NCBI RefSeq assembly: GCF_963259705.1
Contig: NC_081846.1
Span: forward strand, 61,247,722 to 61,311,721
Length of the DNA stretch: 64,000 nucleotides
Source of the DNA: Myotis daubentonii
Taxonomy: Eukaryota; Chordata; Mammalia; Chiroptera; Vespertilionidae
Reading direction: 5' to 3'
The notes under the pieces are model-generated. The model saw nothing but the letters and a program-made list of their open reading frames with translations. It was not told the origin of the DNA and made no database searches. The first letter of the stretch is position 1; each line of letters begins with the position of its first letter. The translations under genes and the position numbers were made by a program. This document shows positions 37,188-49,835 of this stretch, piece by piece.

Positions 37188-37594
37188 TCCTATATAATAA
37201 AAGCCTAATACACTAAGTGTCCGGTTGTCCGGCTGGCCGTTCAACTAATCAATGCATAATATGCTAAGGCCGCTCAACCACTCACTATGATGTGCACTGA
37301 CCATCAGGGGGCAGACGACTGGTAGGTTAGCTTGCTGCTGGGGTCCAGCTGATTGGGACTGAGCAAGATGGGTTGGGCACACCCTGGAGCCCTCTCGTGG
37401 TCCCTCCCAGGCTGGCCAACCTCCCACGTCCCTCCCCGGCCCTGATCGTGCACCGGTGGGGTCCCTCGGCCTGGCTTCAGCCCTCTGGCAATCTGGGACC
37501 CCTCAGGGGATGTCTGAGAGGCAATTTTGGCCCAATCCCACAGGCCAGGCCAAGGGTCCCCACTGGTGTACGAATTCATGCACTGGACCTCCAG
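37188..37594 (+). mobile_element. Complete HeliBat-type Helitron, 407 bp
   Basis: 5' 'tcctatataataaaagccta' after A (37187); 3' hairpin 'tgtacgaattcatgca' and degenerate terminal CTAG (CCAG, 37591-37594) before T (37595). Interior 'gtgcactgaccatcagggggcagacg' and 'ggtccctcggcctggc'. Non-coding. Confidence 0.92.
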
Positions 37595-38021
37595 TTTCAT
37601 AATAAAAGGAGAAAAATCATGAAAACATAATACCTGAGTTTTCTATGTCTCTAAAAGACACCACTCTTAAACATGCCTTATTATAAAAAATGTCCTCATC
37701 TAATTTTACAACATCATGTGACCTCACAGTCCTATATGCCAAAATCACTGTAATTGACATTGTCATCGTAGGATCTTGCTTCAATACTCCCTGCTATAAT
37801 TTCATATCCTGTCCTCAGAGTGGCCTTTATTTTGAAATTTTGCCAAGAATACCATCATTCTGACTGCTAAAGTTTGATTTTATATAGCCCCAAAGAATGT
37901 CTTTCAAAGGATATATCTCACCCAGTTTCCATTTATAAAATACGAAGTAGCATATGCTTTGAAATGACAATAAATCATCTTCAAATTTAGATTTAAAAAT
38001 AACAGATATGAATCGCTTGTA
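37595..38021. other. Unassigned AT-rich sequence
   Basis: No gene seen. Confidence 0.45.
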
Positions 38022-40235
38022 GCTCCAAAGAGGTGCCGAGGGCCAGTCATAGGCAGCGTCATACGTTAGCCTGTACCAGAGTCCCTCCCAAAAGGCCCAG
38101 AACAAACACATCCAGCAGCCAGCTTCAGACAACATCAGAGCAGGTCCAATAAGCTTCACAAGTGGCATAGCCAAGGGGAAGTCATGGCAGGCACCAAACT
38201 CTGCTGAGGCGAATTCAGCTTCATGTAGTCAGCACCAGCATGGCAGCTTGCATGCCGTGGTTGGGGTTGAGCCAGCCTGAGGGTTGATCCCACCCATGAA
38301 CAGGCCAATAAAAAGCAAGATTTTATTTATTAAAGAGGAGGGCCCACATAACCCACACAAGGGATAGTTCTGGAGCACTCAGCTCAGGTGATCAAGGAGA
38401 CTGTACCACTGGATCCCACAGAACACCTACCACATAAGTCCAACTCATGAAAACTGGGAGTCATAGCAGACCTACCCAGTACATAGAAATGAACACGAAG
38501 ATGGGAAGACAAAGAAATAGGCCCCAAATGAAAGAACAGGATAAATCTCCAGAAAAAGAGTTAAATGTTATGTAGTCAAGCAATTTATCAGCTAGAGAGT
38601 TCAAAGTAATGGTTATAATGATGCTCAACAGCATGAAAAAAGACATAGAAAACATTAAATAAAACCAGACAGATATGAAGAAAACAATATCTGAAAGGAA
38701 GAACACACTAGAAGGTGTGCTCTAAATAGTAGGTTGGATAAACCAAAGGAAGGAATCAGTGACTTGCAAGACAAGATAGAAATCAACCCAAACTATTATG
38801 CTCAATTAATATTTGACAAAGGAGGCAAAAATATCCAATGGAGTAAAGAGAGTCTATTCAACAAATGGGGTTGAGAAAATTTGGCACCTACATGCAAACA
38901 ATTGAAACTAGATCACCTTCTTACACAAAACACAAGAATAGAATAAACTGAAATGGATTAAAGATTTAAATGTTAAGCTCAAAAGAATAAAAATTGGAAG
39001 AAAACGCAGCCAGTAAAGTCTCAGACATTTCTCATAGCAATATTTTTTCTGAAATATCTTCTTGGGCAAGGGGTACAAAACAAAAAAATAAACAAATGGG
39101 AGTACATCAGACTAAAATGTGTTTGAACAGCAAAGGAAACCATCCACGAAATGAAAAGCAACCTATTGAATAGAAAAAGATATTCACCAATGATATATCT
39201 GATAAGGGATTAATATCCAACACTTACAAGGAACTTATAAAACTCAATTCCAAAGCACCAAACAATCCAATTAAAAAGTGGGCAAAGGACCTAAATAGAC
39301 ACTTCTCCAAAGAGGACATAAAGATGGCCAATAGACATGCAAAAAAGATGCTCAACATTACTAAATATCAGAAAAATGCAAATTAAAACCACAATGAGAT
39401 AGCACCTCACACCCGTTAGAATGGCTATCATTAATAAATTAACAAATAACCAGTGTTGGTGAGGATATGGAGAAAAGAGAACCCTCGTGCTCTGTTGGTG
39501 GGCTTGTAGATTGGTGCCGCCACGTGGAAAGCAGTATGGTGTTACCTCAAAAAAATTAAAAATAGAATTTCCTTATGACCCAGTGATTCTAATTCTCAGA
39601 ATTTATCTGAAGAAGCCTGAAAAACTAAGTCAGAAGAAAATATGTACCCATATGTTCATTGCAGCACTATTTACAATAGCCAAGATTTGAAAGCAGCCTA
39701 AGTGCCCATCAGTAAATGAGTGTATAAAAGAGCTGTGGAATATTACTTGGTTGTATAAAAAAAGGAAATCTTACCCTTTGAGACAGCATGGAAGGACCTG
39801 GAGAGCATTATGCTAAGTGAAATAAGCCAGTCAAAGACAATGCCATATGATTTCACTTATATGTGAAATCTAATGAACAAAATGACCTAATAAGCAAAAT
39901 AGAGACAGACTCTTAGATTGAGAGCTAGCTAACAGCTGTCTGGGAATGGGGGATAAGAAGCTGTGAGATATACGGATTGAGCAAAAAAAAAAAAAAAAAG
40001 AGAAAAAACTCATGGACATGGAGAACAGTGTGGTAATTGCTGGGCAGGATGGGAGGAGGAGTGTGGGGAGAGATGGAGGAAGGTATAGGAGGGATAAATG
40101 GTGATGGAAGGAGACAACACAAAATATAGGGTACAGATTATTTTTTGTGGAATTGTGCACCTTTTGTTGTGGAATTGTGCACCTGAAACCTGTATAATTG
40201 TGTTAACTACTGTCACCCCAATAAATAAAAAGGGA
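38022..40235 (+). mobile_element. L1 element with large internal deletion
   Basis: In order: 5' UTR-like sequence (38022-38500, 'ctggagcactcagctcaggtgatcaaggag'); the ORF1 N-terminal coiled-coil coding region in decay (38520-38780, 'gagttcaaagtaatggttataatgatgctc', 'aatatctgaaaggaagaac'); a direct jump near 38790 to the ORF2 C-terminal region ('caatatttgacaaaggaggc', 'aaatgcaaattaaaaccacaatgagatagc', 'gtgttggtgaggatatggag'); then the 3' UTR and A-rich end ('tcaccccaataaataaaaagg'). About 3.5-4 kb compared with a full L1 is missing. Frames are broken throughout, so it is not mobile. Confidence 0.85.
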
Positions 40236-42699
40236 AAAATAAAAATAACAATAATAGATAATATGGATTTAAACTCTTGTCAGGAAGAAGAATGCTTCCT
40301 AGAAGGACTCCTGTGGTTTGCCCATGTTATGTATCTGCTGGGCACTTGGAGGCACCCTGGGTGGGTGGGACAGAATCCTGAACACTCAACACAAATAACT
40401 GGTGCTCATTACTTCCTCAGCTCTGCTGCATCTGCTGCCCTGAGACCCTCAAGCAAAAGCTCCTTTCTGCCCAGGTCCTAAGCTGACTACCTATAATAGT
40501 AGCTCCTAGGGGCCAGATGGTGGGATCTGGCTGATCTTCCAATAGCTTTTGGTGTTCTCAAAGTGTTGCCTGGACACTCCTTTGTGCAGAGAACCCAAGC
40601 CTCCCCCTTGAGACCCGCTTGTTTGTCTGGTGTACATAGCTGGCTTCTCTCCAAGTGCCTTGGCTTCTGCAGCAGAATTGGACTCACCCTGACACCCTGC
40701 CCAAACTGTACTGTCTCTCAGGAAACTGCAGCTTTGCTCAGAGACACTCCTAGGTGTTGCTGGAACAATCTAGAATTGTGATGCTGCCACCTCTTCACCT
40801 ATAGAGCAGAATGCTGCATTGAACCTACTATTGTTATATCTCAGCAATTAGAGCTCGGGATAGTCAAGATCAAGCTCAAGTTAACCATAATCCCATGACC
40901 CAGAGCTTTGTATGGCCGCTGGCTCTCTTCATCTGGAGCCAAAATTACAGTTGAGTTTGCTTCCCAACTATAGTCACTTGTTCCCTATTCTTTTCCCATC
41001 CCCCTGATCTGCTATGAACATCCCAGTATGTTTTCAGTGCAGGCTAAATGTGCTATAGCATGACCAATATGAATCAAAAGAAAATGGATAGATGTAAGAC
41101 TGAGAGCTACATCTATTCAAGTAAAATATGTATTTCTGTTGCCTCCTCTACCTGCATATTCAGTGGGATCCTAGGCGACAAAGTGTTCAGAGAGAGACTA
41201 CATATTCAGACTTAGAGGTCAATATGATTTAAGATGCTATTTTGGTCTTGATTTGAGAAGCACTGAATATGACCACTACTTTAATATACACTTGAATTTG
41301 GGGTGGGTCAGCTAATAAAAGCTCTTAAAAACATTACTAAGATAACACTGTGTTGTTCTTCACTATGAAGTGCTCCCACAGCACTGCAGAGCAAGGTTAC
41401 ATTACTTTTAAAATTATTCCTTATTCTATACTCACTGGTTCACTCATCTTTCTCATTACCTGAGTTAAATCAAGAGGTTATTTTATGTGGAAGAAAATCT
41501 TAGAAGTAAAGAGGGTGAGGTTATAAATTATATATTTTTTGAAAAAATTTTTTCCTCAAGATATGTAAAAGTAAAAACAGAATCTTCTGTGTAGAATATT
41601 TCATTAAATCCTATGTGAAGGCAGGAGAGTAAATCATAAGGTTGCTGCATAAGATTGTTCCTTTTCCTGATCCTAAGGAGCATACAGCTACTGTCTACGT
41701 GCCAGTGATTAGGAATTATGGTTTCATACAATAATATTCTGGCTTAGCCTATTTATGAGCCAGGACCATCTGGGATGCTTCATCACTTTCATATTTATAA
41801 ATAAATATGCCGATCACTATTTTTTCATTGCATGGTAATTCTTTTGAACAGTGACGAATTCTAAATCCCTTTGGAGCTCAGTAGTGTGGCTCAGTGAGTC
41901 TAATTTGGATTCCACTTCTTTTGATTCCAGGGAATTGGGAAGGTGAGTGTGAAATGACTTTGGTTCCTGACACCAGTTGCATAGATTTATTTCAGTGATT
42001 GATCAAAAAATCACATGATTTTTCTAAGCATTGCAATGCGGCATCAATCTTCAAGGGAGCTCAGACTGCTATTGATTCTGCCCTGCTGTCTCAGGAAGAA
42101 AATTCTGCAAGACTCTATCTCGCCGTTAACAGGCATCAGCAGAGGTAATGGTTGCTTTAATTGCTAAGCAGTGGTGGCATCTGAAAAGAAGCAGGTCCAA
42201 CAATAACATTTCACAACATTCATTTTTTTTAAAGTCTCCATCCATTTTATTTTGTCAATTAATTTAAATTTAAATGCAGAAAATATGAATGATTACTGAA
42301 GCCAGTAATTAAAGGGATGCTTACCTAAGCAACATGCAAATGTCAACAGGTAATATGAGATTTACTTTACCTTACTATTTTATGTGTATCAGGGAAATGT
42401 TAATTATTGTTTTCTTTGTTATTTTTAATTGCAGAAGAAGAGCTTGCTGCTGTAAAAAGTTCATAACACAGACATTTATAAGGATAAAGTGAAAGTCTCC
42501 ACCTGCTCCCTAAAAACTTCTGGATGGGGGAGGGCTACAATAGGAAGAATTTAGGAGTTAAAGAAAGTAAGTGAAGAGTGATTCAGGTGATCACAGATAC
42601 AAATTTCACTCTACAAACTCAACTATAAAAAATAATTTTTTTCCTACAACAGCTTAACTTATAGTAGGAGTTCCATACTAATGGGTCAGTTCTTTCCCT
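40236..42699. other. Unique non-coding region
   Basis: About 2.5 kb with no gene or clear repeat. The 127-codon frame at 40098-40481 starts in L1 and has no support. Confidence 0.45.
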
Positions 42700-43440
42700 C
42701 AGTCACACACTACCGCCTTCTTGAGGGTTGGACCCATGGTTGTGAGCTTACAAAGTGCCAAGGCTTCAGGAGGAGCGTGATGGCATCTTGTCCTCGTCCT
42801 TATCTTTCCACTGTGGTGTCTGAGATGACTCTTGTCTAATATGGCCCCGTGTGGTGGGTTCATGTAGGCGCCTCCTTGCAGAGTTTCTGAAAGTCAGATG
42901 ACTTCCAGTATTAAGTTCATACTGTCCTTGGACTGAACAGGAGTGTTGTGATCTCCTCCACCGCTCCTGCACCATCTGGGATGTTCTGACTTTGTGACGT
43001 TGACTCAGGCCCAACTGCCCAAACATACCACACGCCATTTCTTCTTTGGAGTAGGTCCTGTCCTCACTCCTTTCAGATCTTCAAATCTATCTGCAGGCTG
43101 TCATTTTCCTACCCTGGCCTTAATCTGGTTTTGCCTGAGGATGGTAACAGATAGCATTCTGAGTCTCATTCTCTCAAACCCAATTCTACCAAAATCTGAT
43201 GGCTTAGCTTCTAATTCTCCTCTTCCTTCCTCTTTGTTAAAGGAAGTGGTCAGAGTGGTATCTTCTAACTTCATCATGTCTTCTTCCAAGTCTTTTTTCC
43301 ATGTCCTGAGTTCTTCCTTTTTCTTCCCTGCATGTTAATCTTGTGAAATTCAAAATTGACTTTTTCCTCTGTCGTTCCTTTTGTGAGGCAGGAAGGAATA
43401 AAACCCAGATGATTAGAGGAAGGGTTAAGGCATATAAGAA
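42700..43440 (-). pseudogene. Possible decayed processed pseudogene, unidentified
   Basis: On the minus strand, several adjacent frames give a protein-like composition: a charged, coiled-coil-like part (around 43101-43330, with EELRTWKKDLEEDMMKLED) followed by a basic segment (FERMRLRMLS), and another frame at 42766-43038 with KDKDEDKMPSRSS. The frame shifts between them. I do not recognise the parent. There is no visible intron, promoter or clean A-tail. It may equally be chance or an unannotated retroelement. Confidence 0.3.
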
Positions 43441-44119
43441 AATACAGTGAGGAATAAACAATTTATAAACTGAAAGTATTAATATGAATTATAAATTAAA
43501 TATTATTTCAAAATATTTTGAAAAGTATATATAACCACACCTCAGCCATATTAACAGTTTTTATTTCTATTTTTAACAAAAATTGAAATCATTTAAATGT
43601 ACAGATAGGATTCAGCAAGGTACTCTATTTCCCTTAAACAGTATATTATAAACAACTTGCAAATATAATTCTTATAAATCAGTCCCAAATTTAAAAGTGG
43701 TGACAAAAAATGATGTATCAATGGCTGAAATCAAACCAGTATATTGCAGTCTTCTTGTGCCAATTTTTTATAGTCCATGCCTATTCTAATTAATCTATTC
43801 TACGTAGTTAGCACCAGTGTTGTACTGTTGTTTATTTTTCTTAGTGTTTATTCATTTATCCTCCTATCATCCCTAGGTGTACAGGGAGAGATTGTGAGAT
43901 TTCTTCTGGACGTTCTCTAGTCATTGAGAATGGAATGTACATGAAGGTGATGAAAATGATACTCACATGGCAGCACCTGAAAGTGTCTAATGGATATTGG
44001 TGCAATAAAAATAAAAATTACATGGATTGGGAGGAGGCAGAAAAAGGAAATTGAAATTCAGTCAGCAATATTTGGAATCATACTCAACTAGGTAGTATAT
44101 GACCACTTATATTTTAAAT
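43441..44119. other. Unassigned AT-rich sequence
   Basis: No gene or named repeat. Confidence 0.45.
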
Positions 44120-44212
44120 ACATAAGTACCTCTCTGAGTCTTGGTTTTCTCCTTTTAACAGTGTGAAATTCTATCCACTCATAAGGTTCTTGTGAGGGTT
44201 AAATATGAAAGT
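44120..44212 (+). repeat. MIR SINE 3' fragment
   Basis: 'gagtcttggttttctccttttaacagtgtgaaat' and 'ataaggttcttgtgagggttaaatatg' match forward MIR. Confidence 0.7.
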
Positions 44213-44629
44213 TGTCCAAATGGTCTCCACACAAAATGCAAATGAGTTCTCTATTCATCTTGACAATATACCCCAAAAATGAAGCTCAGGAGATGTGAAA
44301 ATATCCAGGCTGTGGCCAATTGGTTTATGCCAAGGAAACAGCCTAATGCCTGACTAGCCCATATAAAAATACCTAAGAAAGCAATTACTAACCCAAAGTA
44401 GGGCAATAAGAATTGAGCATATGAACTCTCTCTGGATTCTGGGTTCTCATAGAAAATCAGGAGCTCTGACACCAGATCTGCTCTGAGCTCTCCAGGTCAC
44501 ATAGTCCCAACCACTTGCTATTTGATCATTCACACCTGGTTCTTTGTGTTCACTTATATTACTTACCTGGACCTGCATTCATCCAAGTGAGTAACCCGAA
44601 CGTTTCTTTCACTAACACCTGTAGTTGAG

Positions 44630-44835
44630 AACCTGGGCTCTGGAGTGAGACCACCTGGGTTCAAATTCTGGCTCTGATGCTTGTTATTTGACCTTGGGCA
44701 AGTTACTCAATCTCTCTAAACTTCAGCTTTTCCTTTGTAACGTAGGAGTATTAATGCCTAATTTCAATGTTGTCATACAGATTAAAAACATGATATATAG
44801 AAAGCCTATAAGACTGTGCATAGCAACAGATTAGT
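44630..44835 (+). repeat. MIR SINE, near full length
   Basis: 'gagaacctgggctctggagtgagaccacctgggttcaaattctggctctg', 'ttatttgaccttgggcaagttactcaatctctctaaacttcag': a well-preserved forward MIR. Confidence 0.93.
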
Positions 44836-45257
44836 GCTCATGGTGAGGCATTGAAGACATGGGTAGATATTTTTCTTAGGTGTTTTTCTGAAGGTCTCAG
44901 TAATACAAACAGATATCAGGATCCATCTGTTCTCAGAAAGCCTCTCCAAGTAAACACCACTCACTCCCCTGAGCTTCTCTTAATCAGAGTTTTTCAATAT
45001 TCAGACACACATTATTTAGCACATCTGGATTTCAGCACTTCCAACTCATGGTTTCTGTTTTGTCCTCGGAGGATGGCTTAAATCTAGGCTCTGTAAAAGC
45101 CTAGAAAAGGCCCACTTTGGTGCAATTTCAATATTCCTGAGAAGATTTAATACTTACCAGCCACTCTCCTCCCTCATTTATTTAAAGTGGTTTAATTCCT
45201 ATAGTTATATTCCTTGAGTTTAAACTTTGTCCCTTGCTTGTTAATCCTTATAAATGA
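44836..45257. other. Unassigned sequence
   Basis: No gene or named repeat. Confidence 0.45.
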
Positions 45258-45694
45258 TCTATAATTATAAAAGCACAATATGCTAATTAAGACCGGACAG
45301 CCAAACGACCTCTGGACATCATTCCAGACGTCTTTCTGGACAAAGCCATGGCAGCGGGGGCCTAGGCAGAGGCGGTCGGGGGCAATCAGGCAGTCAGGTG
45401 AGCAGTTAGGGGAGATCAGGCAGGCAGGTGAGCAGTTAGAGGAGATCAGGCAGGCAGGTGAGCAGTTAGGGGTGATCAGGCAGGCAGGCAGAGTGGTTAG
45501 GGGTGATCAGGCAGGCAGGAGAGGGTTAGGAGCCAATGGTTCTGGATTGTGAGAGGGATATCTGACTGCCGGTTTAGGCCCGATCCCCCAGGCAGTCGGA
45601 CATCCCCCGAGGGGTCCCAGGTTGCGAGAGGGTACAGGCTGGGCTGAGGGACCTCCCCCTCCTTGTGCACAAATTTCATGCACTGGGCCTCTAG
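45258..45694 (+). mobile_element. Complete HeliBat-type Helitron with minisatellite, 437 bp
   Basis: 5' 'tctataattataaaagcaca' after A (45257); 3' hairpin 'gtgcacaaatttcatgcac' and CTAG (45691-45694) before T. The interior at 45385-45530 has five or so imperfect 30-bp units ('atcaggcaggcaggtgagc'), the same unit as in the 19595 and 54358 copies. Confidence 0.93.
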
Positions 45695-46189
45695 TAATAA
45701 TAGAAGTTAAATGGAATTAATTTTTTTAAAGGGCTACATATGAGAAAAAAATTCAACCTACTACAAAAAAAAGAAACAAAAAATATTTCTTCCTTGCCCA
45801 GCTCTTCATTCCTCTCCCCAGTATAATAACTTTGTTAGTTTTAATCCTTCAAAAAGAAAGAGAAGGTTTACTTAAATATACATGTATGTGCATTTTTAAT
45901 TACAAATGGAATCATACTACACTTCTCTTCCTGTAAAACTTTACATATCAATATTTAATGCTTTCATTGTATTCTATTGTATGAGATATGCATTGATGAT
46001 TATGTGGTAAATTCTCTATTGTTAAATATTACAACTAATGTTACAGTGTGTGTATACACACATACACGCACATTCATGTGTCTTGGTATACTTTTCATTT
46101 AAGACATGTTGAAGACCTAAGCTAACTCAGTGACAGTGGAGATGGCAAGCTTGAGGTATATAAAAATGAACATGTGGGGGGGGAAGAAA
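45695..46189. other. Unassigned AT-rich sequence
   Basis: No gene seen. It includes a TG/CA-rich stretch near 46045. Confidence 0.45.
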
Positions 46190-46199
46190 GTCTAGACTA

Positions 46200-46422
46200 C
46201 AGTGGTTCTCAACCTTCCTAATGCCGCGACCCTTTAATGCAGTTCCTCATGTTGTGGTGACCCCCAAATTCATTGTTACAAATTGAACATAATTAAAGCA
46301 TAGTGATTAATCACAAAAACAATATGTAATTATATATGTGTTTTCCAATGGTCTTAGGCGACCCCTGTGACAGGGTCGTTCGACCCCCAAAAGGGTTGTG
46401 ACCCACAGGTTGAGAGCCACTG
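46200..46422 (+). mobile_element. SPIN/URR1-like hAT, internally deleted
   Basis: TIRs 'cagtggttctcaacc' and 'ggttgagagccactg'. Lacks about 90 bp of the core (jumps from 'gtgacccccaa' to 'attcattgttac'). Flanks gtctagac (46190-46197, then two extra bases) and gtctagag (46423-46430) are compatible with an 8-bp TSD. Confidence 0.88.
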
Positions 46423-48410
46423 GTCTAGAGCAATCCTCCCAGATACAGGAGATACACAGTGAATGAAACAGACAAAAATCCCTTCTCAAATAGAGCAATC
46501 CTCAGAATTTTTCTTTTTTTTACAAATGGTTCTGTGGGATGACATGCACTGAACTAAGATATGCCAGAGTAGAAAGTGGTGTTCAGAAGGGAAATGAAGG
46601 CTTCAGTTTTTACAGGTTAAGTTTCAGTTGTCTATGGAGTATCCAAGTCGAGCTTTCCAGTAAGTAATTAGATATAATTGCCTGAAATTCAAGAAACAAG
46701 TCTCTGGTGCCAAGTTTCTTCTGCAGCAGACTGTGAAAACGGACAGTGTCAGTAATTAGTAGCCTGGCCTAGGAATTACTTCAAGTCAGATTCTGGATGA
46801 GTCAGAAAGGAAGAATAGAAGAACATGGTCTTATTATGAATTGAATGCTAAATACTTTACAAGATAAAAGAAGACTAATTCCACCTTGAAATGATGCCTT
46901 GATGTATAATAGTCATGTATTTCACTTATTAAGGCTAAATTCATATCTTCTGCTACTTACATAATTTTATCTTTAACTTATTAAAAGATCATATTTTCAA
47001 TTCTTTAATTTGGTCAGAAAAACCACATATTAATTTCAGAAAAATGAGCATATTTTATGTCATATGTTTGTTGTTTTGTCCAGAGCACCATTTGGAGGGG
47101 AACTCTCTAAGCTGGCAAAAGGAGCAGTAAATGCTGAAACTGCGAACCCAAAGTTATAAAACTCTCATGACAACATGTCAGCCAATGAGGGAGCCAGGTT
47201 CTGATACAGAAGTTTTACAAGAGATGCTGGCTTTTTAAGAGGCTGTCCCTTAGCTGCTTTCCAGCTCTAAGTCTGATTCTGACTATAATGAAGGAGAATC
47301 CAAGTCTTCGTTTAGTCAGAAAGCTAGGGCCTATTCCAAAACCACTCATGAAGGCAAAGGAATCTCCACTTAGTCCCAGGAATCCCCCAATCAGCTGGCT
47401 TTACTGCTCTGTCAGTCAAGAACAAGTCACCTGTGTCTTGCACCAACCCTGTCTCCTGGGCCTGAACTCTAATTGCAGTGGGGAGGAAAAGCAGTGGCCT
47501 TTCTGACACTGCTTGGGGAAATTCCTTTCCATTTCCTGCACTGCAAATTTCCAGTGTGGAAAATAAAAATTTCTCCCAAGCTCAGAACAAAAACATACAG
47601 TATACTTGAATTGTTGTAAAATGCTGGTTATGGTGAAGGACCTCAGAACACATGATCTGGATCTGATATTTAACCTTCTCTTTCTATACTGCCTCACAGT
47701 CAGTCAAATTTCCCTTATTAAAGAGGAACAGAGGCAGTTGAATACAATTCAGTTTTCTCCGGCTCAGTATCATGTATTTGGAGACAGCAATAACTATTAT
47801 TTGGTGATGATAGTGATGATGAAGGCATGATGATAAATTGGTACCCTCTTCCCAAGCTTGAGGAGAAAAGGGTGCTCTACATTTATAAAGTCGAACAGAT
47901 AATTAAGCTAAGTGGGATTTTGTGAAATAGATAGTGTCACATCTGGGTTGGAAGAAGTTACTGAGGCCAAACTATTGCTAATTCTATTATTAGGAATCAT
48001 GAACTCAGACACTGAAAAAGAATCCTATTTGTTTAGATGAAAATTTAGAAAGAAAATAAAGAAGCACAGAATTGATTAATGAATGCTGATAAATTTAGGT
48101 AAAATATAGTCTTGTAAATTATAATATTTTATAGTTTCAATTTAAAAATTGACATATTAATATTTAATTGCAAAATACTTTTTTGGTGAAGTGAGACTGA
48201 AAATACGTAGCAATTGAGAAGAAAGCATATCACATCTCCCAGGGGTGTTTGATAAATAATAAAGCATGATAATGAATTATGGACAACAAACATTCCGCAT
48301 TTATGGTTGAAATCTATAGAAAATTATCTCTGTGGGACCCTGAACGGGTCTTCATTAAAATCTGGTGTCATGTTTCCTAGTAGCCCTCACTTGAAATATT
48401 CTACAGCAAA
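46423..48410. other. Unique non-coding region
   Basis: About 2 kb, no recognised repeat or gene. Confidence 0.45.
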
Positions 48411-48418
48411 CTCTAGAT

Positions 48419-48653
48419 CAGTGATGGTGAACCTTTTGAGCTCAGCGTGTCAGCATTTTGAAAAACCCTAACTTAACTCTGGTGCCATGTCACATACAGA
48501 AATTTTTTGATATTTGCAACCATAGTAAAACAAAGATTTATATTTTTGATATTTATTTTATATATTTAAATGCCATTTAACAAAGAAAAATCAACCAAAA
48601 AAATGAGTTCGCCTGTCACCTCTGACACGCATGTCATAGGTTCGCCATCACTG
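48419..48653 (-). mobile_element. 235-bp non-autonomous hAT (copy 3)
   Basis: Identical length and layout to 11028-11262. Perfect 8-bp TSD ctctagat (48411-48418 and 48654-48661). Confidence 0.93.
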
Positions 48654-48661
48654 CTCTAGAT

Positions 48662-49795
48662 CCTGAGTAAAGAAATCAAAGGGAAGAACACATTCAGATT
48701 CCAAGTGGATACCTGTCAGCTTCTCCTTGTTAATTGAGACTGACTAGCATTACATAAGAGAGACTATATTACCATGCTATTATAGTACAAGGTCAGCTTC
48801 ACTCCAAAAAAGAATTCTTTGGAACACTCAGCTGATATGCGTTCATCAGAATATAATAGACACCTGCAATCAAATCCCATCTAGAAAATATTCTGGGCAC
48901 AATTTAGAGTGTGATAAAAAAAAAAAAAACCACAACACTTTAGACTTAGGGATATAGAACTCAATTATCCATGGGAATCAGAACTCATCACCTAATACAC
49001 CATCTGAAGGACCATCAAATATCTTAGAGAAGCAATCACAGTGACAAAATCAGTGTCTGAGTTCATGATTTCTCTGAGTCTCTTAATAGTAAATTGTGTC
49101 ATGGATCATTTTGGTTCAATCATTTTTTTATTCAAACTGACAGATATTTACCACAAAAAGAAAAAGTGAGAAGTAGAGGAACATGGAACAAAATGAAAAA
49201 TGAATGCCATCATTTATAATATGATAGAAGAATCTTTAACCTGCTGTTTCGCTCTGTTAATGCATATGGACTATAAGAAAAAAAGAAAGATATTACTAGA
49301 AAATGAGAAAGAGTTCACATTCCTAACTTGCCAAGCCAGAGCAGATTGTAAAGACCTCTCAAGATTATTACCTAAAAGATGAAGTACCTAAAGAACTCAT
49401 TTTAACCCCTGAGAGAAGAAGCCTTGTGAGGTGAAATGCCCCTGTAGTAGTCAAACTCTACCCAAGAAAGCCGGAGCCACTCTGGGTCTTTAATCCAGAA
49501 AGAGTTAATGTAGCACATTGTTTCACAGGTGCTGCAATTGTCTAGGCACAAATGGAGGAGAGTAAGGTAACCACCGGGTAAGGTAGCCAATGCTCTCTCA
49601 AGGGCAGGTGGTATTCTCCATCTGGTGGGAACCACAGTGACGTGTCTTGATCAGAACTGGGACCTCAGAGTGAAAGGCTTCCTGAAGGGGAATGACAGAG
49701 CAGCAGCCACTGATAGAGACCCCGCAGGAAGAAGGAAGGGGCAGAAAAAGCCAGACTTCTCTGGCCTCTGATCTTTGGCCAGTGCCTGCCTATGT
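48662..49795. other. Unassigned non-coding sequence
   Basis: No gene or named repeat; an A-run at 48917-48929. Confidence 0.45.
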
Positions 49796-49835
49796 AAGTC
49801 TGCTTGGGCTGTTAGGACCAAATACCATAGACTGA

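Noticed and set aside
38461..38706. Hydrophobic 81-codon antisense frame
   Set aside because: Antisense of L1 ORF1-region sequence; hydrophobicity follows from A-rich L1 DNA.
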